Shown one piece after another: positions 1 to 5,363 of a stretch of DNA of 6,148 nucleotides. Below the pieces are notes generated by a model. The model was not told the DNA's origin. It worked only from the letters and a program-made list of their open reading frames with translations, and made no database searches. The stretch comes from Candidatus Saccharimonadota bacterium. GTDB taxonomy: Bacteria > Patescibacteriota > Saccharimonadia > Saccharimonadales > UBA7683. The position numbers were made by a program, and so were the translations under genes. The stretch lies in assembly GCA_020427905.1 (NCBI GenBank), contig JAGQNU010000102.1, forward strand, positions 1 through 6,148. The letters are read 5' to 3'. The stretch's first letter is position 1. The number at the start of each line of letters is the position of its first letter.

Positions 1-59
1 AACATGTCATCTGGTATTAGTGATGAAAAGTCTTTGCCAAGGCCTTTTTGTCCGCTCAC
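1..59 (-). CDS. parB: ParB chromosome-partitioning protein, N-terminal fragment (runs off the left edge)
   Basis: Reading leftward from a GTG at 59-57, the frame stays open to the window edge and gives about 19 residues, MSGQKGLGKDFSSLIPDDM. The K-G-L-G-K-x-(F/L)-x-x-L-I-P pattern is the usual start of ParB/Spo0J proteins (commonly KGLGRGLxALIP), the tail thought to contact ParA and stimulate its ATPase. The GTG shares the bases GTGA with the parA stop codon (TGA at 58-56), a classic parA-parB translational coupling. A GGAG Shine-Dalgarno lies at 71-68, 8 nt before the GTG. ParB would bind parS sites and load the partition complex and SMC near the origin. The CTP-binding and DNA-binding domains lie outside the window. 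The identity rests on a short stretch plus position after parA, and both point the same way. Confidence 0.82.
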   Translation of the reverse strand, partial: MSGQKGLGKDFSSLIPDDM

Positions 60-808
60 GGGAGTCGCTCCAAAATCTCTTTACTCAGTGCTTTATACGC
101 GCGAGCACCCTTGCTCCACTTGTCGTACTCCCCCACCGGCTTACCGTGACTCGGTGCCTCTGCTACCCTAATATTACGCGGAACCACCGTCTCAAACAAC
201 CTGTCTTTGAAGTTTGCTCGCAGCTGCTCCTCAACCTGGCTCGAGAGCGTAGTGCGTGAGTTGTGCATCGTCATGACCACACCAAGGATCGCTAAATGCG
301 GATTCAACGCCTGACGCACTAATTTCATCGTCTCTAGAAGTTGCCCTAGCCCTTCGAGCGCATAGTACTCGGTTTGCACAGGAATGATCACAGAGTGTGC
401 TGCTGAGAGCGCGTTAACTGTAAGCAGGCCAAGGCTTGGCGGACAATCAATCAGCACCACGTCATATGGTGCGTCTTTAAGCGCTTCCTTGAGGCGAATC
501 GCACGATTCTTCTCCGTAGCAATTTCAGTCTCAAGCGTGGCAAGCTCAGCATCTGTAGCCAATACGTCGAGCTTACTATAGCTTGTTTTTTGTACTGCAT
601 CTTTGAGACTCGATTTGCCACTCAATACATCGCGAGTAGTTGTTTTGTCTCGAGAAACACTCAAGCCACTCGATGCATTACCTTGAGGATCCAAATCAAC
701 AAGTAGCACTGACTTACCAGCTTTTGTGAGATTATACGCAACATTAATAGTGGTCGTAGTTTTACCCACGCCACCCTTTTGATTTGTCACCGCAATTACC
801 TGCGCCAC
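56..808 (-). CDS. parA: ParA/Soj-type chromosome partitioning ATPase
   Basis: This is a 250-residue P-loop ATPase of the ParA/Soj family, which forms ATP-dependent dimers on DNA and moves ParB-parS complexes apart. Visible motifs: deviant Walker A KGGVGKTTT at residues 11-19 with the signature lysine at 11; the A' motif VDLDPQGNASSGL at 37-49; the Walker B-like VVLIDCPPSLG at 117-127; and the family block MTMHNSRTTLSSQV near 179-192. There is no N-terminal helix-turn-helix extension, so it is the short chromosomal type rather than the plasmid P1/F type. The start is GTG at 808-806, supported by GGAGGG at 823-818 with a 9-nt spacer and by the MAQVIAVTNQKGG N-terminus typical of the family. It is followed by parB with a GTGA overlap and preceded by the rplU terminator, so it probably begins its own transcript. 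MinD and plasmid ParA are less likely alternatives because of length and the parB neighbour. Confidence 0.95.
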   Translation of the reverse strand: MAQVIAVTNQKGGVGKTTTTINVAYNLTKAGKSVLLVDLDPQGNASSGLSVSRDKTTTRDVLSGKSSLKDAVQKTSYSKLDVLATDAELATLETEIATEKNRAIRLKEALKDAPYDVVLIDCPPSLGLLTVNALSAAHSVIIPVQTEYYALEGLGQLLETMKLVRQALNPHLAILGVVMTMHNSRTTLSSQVEEQLRANFKDRLFETVVPRNIRVAEAPSHGKPVGEYDKWSKGARAYKALSKEILERLP

Positions 809-817
809 TGTTTATAT

Positions 818-823
818 CCCTCC
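818..823 (-). promoter_or_regulatory. Shine-Dalgarno of parA
   Basis: GGAGGG on the minus strand lies 9 nt before the GTG at 808-806. It is the strongest anti-16S match in the window and confirms the GTG start of parA. Confidence 0.75.
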
Positions 824-837
824 AGACTCTGCCCTCT

Positions 838-843
838 AGTATA
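838..843 (-). promoter_or_regulatory. Putative -10 box of a parA(B) promoter
   Basis: TATACT (5 of 6 to TATAAT) lies 29 nt upstream of the parA GTG and just after the rplU terminator. Transcription would start near 831, giving a leader of about 22 nt that includes the GGAGGG. No good -35 hexamer is present at 16-18 nt; that place is occupied by the T-run and stem of the terminator. The call rests on the -10 box and on the need for a promoter after a terminator. Confidence 0.4.
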
Positions 844-857
844 GCGTTTACAGATGC

Positions 858-880
858 AAAAAACGAGCCCGTAGGCTCGA
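858..880 (-). terminator. Rho-independent terminator of rplU
   Basis: On the minus strand, 21 nt after the rplU stop, a perfect 6-bp stem CGAGCC/GGCTCG (879-874 and 869-864) closes a TACG loop, giving a C(UACG)G tetraloop of the very stable UNCG class, followed directly by six T (863-858). This is a textbook intrinsic terminator. It separates rplU from parA. Confidence 0.88.
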
Positions 881-900
881 TTCTTATGGATTCTCGGTGA

Positions 901-1206
901 TTAGCCGATTTTAGTGATCTGAATGACGCTGTGTTGCTGACGGTGGCCGCGCTTTTTATTAACGCGCTTTTTAGCCTTGTAGCGAATTGAGGTTACTTTG
1001 TCGTCCTTCACTGACTCTTCGATAACCTTTGCCTCAACAACGGCATCTTTAACAACTGGTGTACCGACTTTTACATTGTCGCCATCAATAATCATCAGTG
1101 GCTCAAATTTAAGCGTCTTTTTATCACCAACGAGATCAACTTTGAGCGTCTCCTTCTCAGAGACGATAAACTGATGACCACCAGATACAATTACTGCTTT
1201 TTTCAT
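901..1206 (-). CDS. rplU: 50S ribosomal protein L21 (bL21)
   Basis: This is a 101-residue basic protein of the usual L21 length (about 100-105). It starts with MKKAVIVSGGHQFIV, matching the family opening (Y/F)AVIxTGGKQYxV, with H replacing the usual K after GG. The mid-part DGDNVKVGTPVV (41-52) matches the family's G-x-V-x-V-G-T-P block, and the C-terminus has the 23S-binding basic stretch YKAKKRVNKKRGHRQ (76-90) followed by VIQITKIG. L21 binds domain of 23S rRNA near L20 in the large subunit. The ATG at 1206-1204 is preceded by AAGGA about 12 nt upstream, a rather long spacing. Its own promoter (1256-1284) and terminator (858-880) suggest a monocistronic unit. The frequent partner gene rpmA (L27) does not follow; parA does. 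Confidence 0.95.
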   Translation of the reverse strand: MKKAVIVSGGHQFIVSEKETLKVDLVGDKKTLKFEPLMIIDGDNVKVGTPVVKDAVVEAKVIEESVKDDKVTSIRYKAKKRVNKKRGHRQQHSVIQITKIG

Positions 1207-1255
1207 TCGTTTCTTACTTCCTTACTGGGTTTTAGTGAAAAACAAGTCAAAAAAC

Positions 1256-1284
1256 AGTCTATCAGATACGCCCACTCCTGTAAA
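1256..1284 (-). promoter_or_regulatory. Putative sigma-70-type promoter of rplU
   Basis: On the minus strand, TTTACA (-35, 1284-1279; 5 of 6 to TTGACA) is followed by a 17-nt spacer and TAGACT (-10, 1261-1256; 4 of 6), with a TGA just before the hexamer that fits an extended -10 (TGn). The start site would be near 1249, giving an untranslated leader of about 43 nt rich in T-runs. It sits directly after the asparaginase-like stop codon, the expected place for an rplU promoter. Confidence 0.5.
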
Positions 1285-1291
1285 CCCTCTG

Positions 1292-1792
1292 TCAAGCATC
1301 CTTTTGCACAAATTGGCTTAATTCAGAGTCAAACGTAACCTCATTGGGCCTAAATATCTGACCACTCATTGCTAGGTACACGCCATAATTAAGGGTTGAA
1401 GCTGCTGCAGCAGCGAACCCAATATTAAAGTCTGCGTCTGAATCCTTGAATAGCTCAGGAGTCATAGCCCCTGTGAGTACGATGACTTTATTGGCGATTT
1501 TATTTAAGTACACGGCAGTCTCTATCATCGTGTCTGTACCATGAGTTACAACAATCCTGTCGCTATCTACGTGCTCACACGCATCAAGAATCAACTCCCT
1601 GTCATCATTGTCTATGTCGAGACTATCCTTCTTCACAACATCACGAAACACTAAATCAAATCCGACACCAACCCGACTTATAATTCTCTTAAAGGCTGGC
1701 TCTCCTATTTCGAACCCGTAGCCATGATGATCATCGCCTGACGGATAACCCTTGTCAATGGTGCCACCCGCCTGGATAAACGCTATCTTCAT
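1292..1792 (-). CDS. Short single-domain L-asparaginase-like protein
   Basis: This 166-residue protein matches the N-terminal catalytic domain of bacterial L-asparaginases, which hydrolyse asparagine to aspartate and ammonia. From the chosen start MKIAFIQAGGTID it has the first threonine motif GGTI at 9-12, the second catalytic block HGTDT at 84-88 (Thr-Asp pair) and the structural motif LTGAMTP at 106-112. Full asparaginases are about 330 residues with a second small domain; here the protein ends naturally at EVTFDSELSQFVQ, where the first domain of the family ends. One-domain 'asparaginase domain' proteins of about 160-170 residues are known, so this need not be a fragment. The catalytic lysine expected near the end (E. 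coli AnsB DVTKT) seems to be F in EVTFD. The ATG at 1792 was chosen over an in-frame ATG at 1861 because the conserved domain begins there and the longer form would overlap the metallopeptidase gene. The exact substrate is unknown. Confidence 0.8.
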   Translation of the reverse strand: MKIAFIQAGGTIDKGYPSGDDHHGYGFEIGEPAFKRIISRVGVGFDLVFRDVVKKDSLDIDNDDRELILDACEHVDSDRIVVTHGTDTMIETAVYLNKIANKVIVLTGAMTPELFKDSDADFNIGFAAAAASTLNYGVYLAMSGQIFRPNEVTFDSELSQFVQKDA

Positions 1793-1798
1793 GATCCT

Positions 1799-1804
1799 AT
1801 TATA
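1799..1804 (-). promoter_or_regulatory. Perfect -10 hexamer 6 nt before the asparaginase-like ATG
   Basis: TATAAT on the minus strand overlaps the TAA stop of the metallopeptidase gene and lies exactly 6 nt from the ATG at 1792. A start site 7 nt downstream of the hexamer would coincide with the A of the ATG, so any transcript from here would be leaderless. No -35 match is seen at 16-18 nt, so it may be chance. The intervening AGGATC is too close to the ATG for a normal Shine-Dalgarno. Confidence 0.35.
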
Positions 1805-2186
1805 GCGCGCCTCTTTCGAGCTCGTGGATACGGTCGTGGTTGAGACCAAAGTAATGGGCAATCTCGTGCCATAAGGTGTGCTTTATCTGTGCCTTAAATC
1901 TGCTCTCGTCCCCCGCCGAAAAGTGAAAGAGCGGTAGCTTAAATAGCGTGATCTTATCAGGAAGCTGCCCTGAGAACCCGTTGCCACGCTGCGTTAGTGG
2001 GATGCCCTCGTAAAGGCCAAACAGGCTTTGGTTACAGGCGAGCTTGAGCTTCTCGCGCTGCTCCTGTGAAGGTTCATCCTCGTACGTTATGAACACATTG
2101 CCAAGCTTGGATGTGTACTTCTCTGGTAACTCATCGAGCGCTTGACCGACAAACTCTGCAAATTCTTTATCAGTCGGAGCCTGCAC
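1800..2186 (-). CDS. Zincin-like metallopeptidase family protein (PF06262/DUF1025 type)
   Basis: This 128-residue cytosolic protein has the features of the Zincin_1 (DUF1025) family of small putative zinc peptidases: the LDELPEKY...VFITYEDEP segment at 18-39, the LFGLYEGIPLTQRG block at 55-68, LPDKITLFKLPL at 75-86, and the zinc site WHEIAHYFGLNHDRI at 106-120. The motif HExxH is at 107-111, with Gly114 and His117 giving a full HExxHxxGxxH arrangement. No signal peptide or membrane segment is visible. The start is GTG at 2186-2184, two bases after the rhodanese stop, with a modest GGGG five bases upstream; the protein begins just before the conserved domain. The gene ends 7 nt before the asparaginase-like ATG, so the three small genes are probably co-transcribed. 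Members of this family have no well-established substrate, so the role is unknown. Confidence 0.85.
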   Translation of the reverse strand: MQAPTDKEFAEFVGQALDELPEKYTSKLGNVFITYEDEPSQEQREKLKLACNQSLFGLYEGIPLTQRGNGFSGQLPDKITLFKLPLFHFSAGDESRFKAQIKHTLWHEIAHYFGLNHDRIHELERGAL

Positions 2187-2188
2187 TA

Positions 2189-2464
2189 CTACCCCGCCAA
2201 CATATGTCGTACACGCTGTGCATTAGTGCCATTAGTGAGGTTTGTGAAGCCATATTGGCTCAACAACATGCCACATGTATTGGATCGCTGACCGCTGCGA
2301 CAATATAGAATTATTGGCTGGTCTTTCGACACATCCTTAAGCTTGTCTGGGATGCTACCCGTCATGAACTCACTGGATGAGATGTTAATCGCCCCGTCCA
2401 CGTGATCCATTTGATACTCAAATGGCTCGCGCGTATCAATCACAAGAAAATCTGATGTCTTCAT
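2189..2464 (-). CDS. Single-domain rhodanese-like sulfurtransferase
   Basis: This is a 91-residue single rhodanese domain, the PspE/GlpE size class, in the cytoplasm. Motifs: VIDTREPFEYQMDHVDGAINI at 8-28 (shown with its fold-typical D-x-R-x-x-x-E-(Y/F) and G-H-(I/V)-x-G-A pattern), and the catalytic loop CRSGQRS at 55-61 with the persulfide cysteine Cys55, followed by a helix and YGF-x-N-L-x-N-G at 71-79. Rhodaneses carry a sulfane sulfur on this cysteine for tRNA thiolation, cyanide or thiosulfate metabolism, or redox repair; which applies here cannot be read from sequence. The ATG at 2464 has no Shine-Dalgarno in the preceding 31-nt gap; instead a good promoter sits so that transcription would begin at or next to the ATG. 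Two bases separate its stop from the next gene. Confidence 0.92.
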   Translation of the reverse strand: MKTSDFLVIDTREPFEYQMDHVDGAINISSSEFMTGSIPDKLKDVSKDQPIILYCRSGQRSNTCGMLLSQYGFTNLTNGTNAQRVRHMLAG

Positions 2465-2486
2465 ACTTTAAGTATACACTTAAAGT
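2465..2486. repeat. Near-perfect 22-bp palindrome before the rhodanese gene (operator candidate)
   Basis: Perfect 8-bp arms ACTTTAAG (2465-2472) and CTTAAAGT (2479-2486) flank a 6-bp centre TATACA; 20 of the 22 positions are symmetric. It fills the gap from the end of the spacer through the -10 box to the base before the ATG. A position over the -10 and start site is typical of a repressor operator. The stem is A/T-rich and has no following T-run, so a terminator for ileS is less likely. Confidence 0.6.
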
Positions 2487-2499
2487 TATCCGGTGTCAC
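2471..2499 (-). promoter_or_regulatory. Promoter of the rhodanese-metallopeptidase-asparaginase cluster
   Basis: On the minus strand, GTGACA (-35, 2499-2494; 5 of 6 to TTGACA) overlaps the ileS stop codon and is followed by an ideal 17-nt spacer and TATACT (-10, 2476-2471; 5 of 6). The expected start site, about 7 nt after the -10, falls at the A of the ATG at 2464. There is no Shine-Dalgarno, which fits a leaderless message. Confidence 0.6.
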
Positions 2500-5363
2500 G
2501 CTTTTTTTAGTTGCACCGTAAGTGAAGTGCTGTCTATCGTTGCCTCACTCGAGAAGCCATCAACTACTTCAATAATCTCTTCTGTAAGTGTCTCCGTCTT
2601 AATTGTCTCAACATGCTCATCAATGGCCTTCTGAAGCTCTGTATCGTCAGTTTTGAGCGACAGTTTGATACGATCATCCACCTGTAACCCAGCTTGTTTG
2701 CGTGCACTTTGCACGTTCCTAATCACCTCACGCATCATCCCCTCGCGCTTTAGCTCTGGTGTAATTTCTAGGTCAAGCTGCAGCTCTGCTCCATCCTCAA
2801 ACTTAACGGCTTTCACGTTCAGCTCATCTGTGAGGATATCCGTGAAGTTAACGAATTTACCCTTTTCGGATACGGTGACACTCGCGAGTGGCTGTCTCAC
2901 TTTGAAGCCCTCCTTGGCGCGAATGGCAAGTGCCTCGTTTACATACTCACGCACAGTAGACATCTCATCCAATACCAGCTCGTCGATATGACCAACTTTT
3001 GGCCAATCAAGTAAGTGCACTGACTCACCGCCAGTGAGTTTTTGATAGAGCTCCTCAGCCAAGAACGGTGTGAATGGCGCGAGCACCATGCTCAGTTGCA
3101 CGAGCACGTAGTGAAGTGTTCGGTATGCCTCGTTTTTATCAGAATCGTCCTCACTCTTCCAGAAGCGGCGTCGCGAACGACGCACATACCAGTTAGAGGC
3201 GTCGTCGATAAATGACAGGATTGGCTTCATGGCGCTTGGGATATCATAACCATCCATGTGCTCCGCAATCTCTTGGGTAAGCTCGTGAACACGACTGATA
3301 ATCCATCTATCGAGCGGGTTTTTGCAGAGCTCTGAAGGATCCTCATGCTCACCATCCCACTCCCAGCCATCAACCTCAGCATACATCGTGAAGAAGTCGT
3401 ACATGTTCCAGACCATACTTAGCTTTCGGGCCACATCCCCGACCTCTTTATCACGCACGGCAAAGTCCTCACCGTTGAGCACCGGTGATGAAAGAATTAG
3501 GTATCGTAAACTATCAGCCGAGTATTGATCCATCAGCTCATTCGGATCTGTGTAATTGCCACGAGATTTACTGAGCTTAAAACCGTCGTTACCCATTAAA
3601 TTACCGGTGACTATCACGTTCTTAAATGCGTTGTGACCAAACAGTCCAACATTGACTGCGTGCATGTAGTAGAACCAGGCACGCACCTGACCGACGTACT
3701 CGACAATAAAGTCACCTGGGAAGTTCGCCTCAAACTTCTCTTTGTTCTCAAATGGATAGTGGAACTGCGCAAACGGCATTGAGCCGCTCTCAAACCAACA
3801 GTCCATCACCTTCTCAATACGCGTATAATGTACACCATCGATATCAAACTCGATATCATCAACCCATGGTCGGTGATAGTCCTCAAGCTCAACACCACTC
3901 AACTCTTTGAGCTCCGCGTAACTACCGACGACTTTGACATGCTCGTTACCATCCTTGTCGGTACCCTTCCAGACAGGCATAGCTGAAGCCCAGAATCTAT
4001 CGCGTGACAGGTTCCAATCTGGTGCTGCCTGCACCGTCTTCTCAAATCGACCGTGTTTGATATGCTCGGGGAACCAGTTAACATTCTCCGTGTTCTCAAT
4101 CAGCATCTGCTGTTTTTGGCCCCGGATATCCATGAACCAACTCGGGTGTGCACGATACATCAAACGCGTATCGCAGCGGTAACAATGTGGGTAACTGTGA
4201 CGAATGTAGTCAATCTTCCAGACCACGCCTCGCTCGTGCAGACTCTTGGCAATCGTCTTGTTAATCTCCCACACGTTTGCACCCTTCCAGTCACCTTCCG
4301 TATACGTACCGCTCTCATCGAGTACGTGAACCACGGGGATACTGTTCTCTTGAGCCATCACAAAGTCCTCTTCACCGTACGCTGGTGCAAGATGAACAAT
4401 ACCAGTACCGTCCTCGGCACTGACATAATCAGCATGCCAGATCTTATGGGCACCCTCTCCCCTGTTTGTGAACAGTGGCTCGTATGATTTACCGACAAGC
4501 TCAGAGCCCTTGAGCGATCTTACAACCTCAAAATCAAGCGGTTGATGCTTCTCATCTGTGAGCACTTTGCCAAGAAGTTCTTTAGCAAGAATGAACCGCT
4601 CATCACCAAGCTCTACTTCAACGTATTCGAAGTCTTGGTTCACCGCAACGGCAGTGTTTGCAAGCAGTGTCCACGGTGTTGTGGTCCAAGCCAGTAAGTA
4701 TGCGTCGCTATCACTGAGCTTGAACTTCACAAACACACTCGGATCAGTCACATCTTGGTATGACCCAGCGTCCATAGTGACCTCAGCCTTTGAGAGCGGC
4801 GTTGCATCGCGCGTACAGTACATAAGCACACGCTCACCCTCATATATCTTGCCCTTGTCGTAGAGCTCTTTAAATGCCCACCAGACGCTCTCCATATACT
4901 CTTTATCCATGGTTTTATACGCGCCCTTGAAGTTAACCCAACGCCCGATGCGGTCAATAGTGTCCTCCCAGGCATCGCCAGTTTGCACCATGTTATCGCG
5001 ATTTGCCTTGATGTAATCCTCAAGACTGACTTTAGTGCCAATATCACGCCTGTCAGTGATACCGAGCTTCTTCTCAGTGAATGTTTCCGCCGGCAAACCG
5101 TGGCAATCCCAGCCCCAACGACGCTCTACGCGTTTACCCTGCATAGTCTGGTAACGAGGGATCGCGTCCTTTACGACTGAACTCAGTAGCGTGCCGTGGT
5201 GCGGCACACCTGTGATAAATGGTGGGCCATCGTAAAAAACATAGCTATTCTCTTTCGGCCGATTTTCTACCGACTTCTCAAAAGTCTTGTTCTTCTTCCA
5301 CTGCGCAACAAGGTCTTTCTCATACTCTAGCGCCCTTCGTCGTGTCCCCGCCTTAAACTTCAT
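2496..5363 (-). CDS. ileS: Isoleucyl-tRNA synthetase, type 2 (eukaryote-like)
   Basis: This 955-residue class I synthetase charges tRNA-Ile with isoleucine using ATP. In order: catalytic entry YDGPPFITGVPHHGT at 44-58, in which HHGT stands for the HIGH signature; WGWDCHGLP at 83-91; the CP1 editing domain with WTTTPWTLLANTAVAV (226-241) and GIVHLAPAYGEEDF (321-334, with the editing Asp at 333); the HSYPHCYRC motif at 389-397; the second signature KLSKS at 596-600; anticodon-binding SNWYVRRSRRRFW at 723-735; and a C-terminal REGMMREVIRNVQSARK block near 873-889. The GVPHxG and WDCHGLP motifs and the lack of a C-terminal zinc finger mark type 2, the form linked to mupirocin tolerance. At 955 residues it is shorter than many type-2 enzymes (about 1030-1090). 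The ATG at 5363 has AAAGGA 6 nt upstream and overlaps the upstream reductase gene by 11 bases. The stop is TGA. Confidence 0.97.
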   Translation of the reverse strand: MKFKAGTRRRALEYEKDLVAQWKKNKTFEKSVENRPKENSYVFYDGPPFITGVPHHGTLLSSVVKDAIPRYQTMQGKRVERRWGWDCHGLPAETFTEKKLGITDRRDIGTKVSLEDYIKANRDNMVQTGDAWEDTIDRIGRWVNFKGAYKTMDKEYMESVWWAFKELYDKGKIYEGERVLMYCTRDATPLSKAEVTMDAGSYQDVTDPSVFVKFKLSDSDAYLLAWTTTPWTLLANTAVAVNQDFEYVEVELGDERFILAKELLGKVLTDEKHQPLDFEVVRSLKGSELVGKSYEPLFTNRGEGAHKIWHADYVSAEDGTGIVHLAPAYGEEDFVMAQENSIPVVHVLDESGTYTEGDWKGANVWEINKTIAKSLHERGVVWKIDYIRHSYPHCYRCDTRLMYRAHPSWFMDIRGQKQQMLIENTENVNWFPEHIKHGRFEKTVQAAPDWNLSRDRFWASAMPVWKGTDKDGNEHVKVVGSYAELKELSGVELEDYHRPWVDDIEFDIDGVHYTRIEKVMDCWFESGSMPFAQFHYPFENKEKFEANFPGDFIVEYVGQVRAWFYYMHAVNVGLFGHNAFKNVIVTGNLMGNDGFKLSKSRGNYTDPNELMDQYSADSLRYLILSSPVLNGEDFAVRDKEVGDVARKLSMVWNMYDFFTMYAEVDGWEWDGEHEDPSELCKNPLDRWIISRVHELTQEIAEHMDGYDIPSAMKPILSFIDDASNWYVRRSRRRFWKSEDDSDKNEAYRTLHYVLVQLSMVLAPFTPFLAEELYQKLTGGESVHLLDWPKVGHIDELVLDEMSTVREYVNEALAIRAKEGFKVRQPLASVTVSEKGKFVNFTDILTDELNVKAVKFEDGAELQLDLEITPELKREGMMREVIRNVQSARKQAGLQVDDRIKLSLKTDDTELQKAIDEHVETIKTETLTEEIIEVVDGFSSEATIDSTSLTVQLKKA

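Noticed and set aside
1207..1291. Possible terminator between the asparaginase-like gene and rplU (T-runs at 1254-1249 and 1244-1240).
   Set aside because: No stable stem directly precedes either T-run; the only complement, GGGTTT/AAACCC, is separated by about 50 bases. The region is better read as the rplU promoter and leader.
1793..1861. Longer asparaginase-like reading from the ATG at 1861.
   Set aside because: It would overlap 62 bases of the metallopeptidase gene and add a Ser/Thr-rich stretch before the strand that normally opens the domain (MKIAFIQAGGTI).
2396..2406. CACGTG core that might be a parS site for ParB.
   Set aside because: The flanks do not fit the TGTTtCACGTGaAACA consensus; it lies in the rhodanese coding sequence. 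I saw no parS in the window.
3934..4487. Open frames of 80-144 residues on the plus strand within ileS.
   Set aside because: They are antisense shadows of a well-conserved synthetase gene, have no domain motifs and no convincing Shine-Dalgarno.
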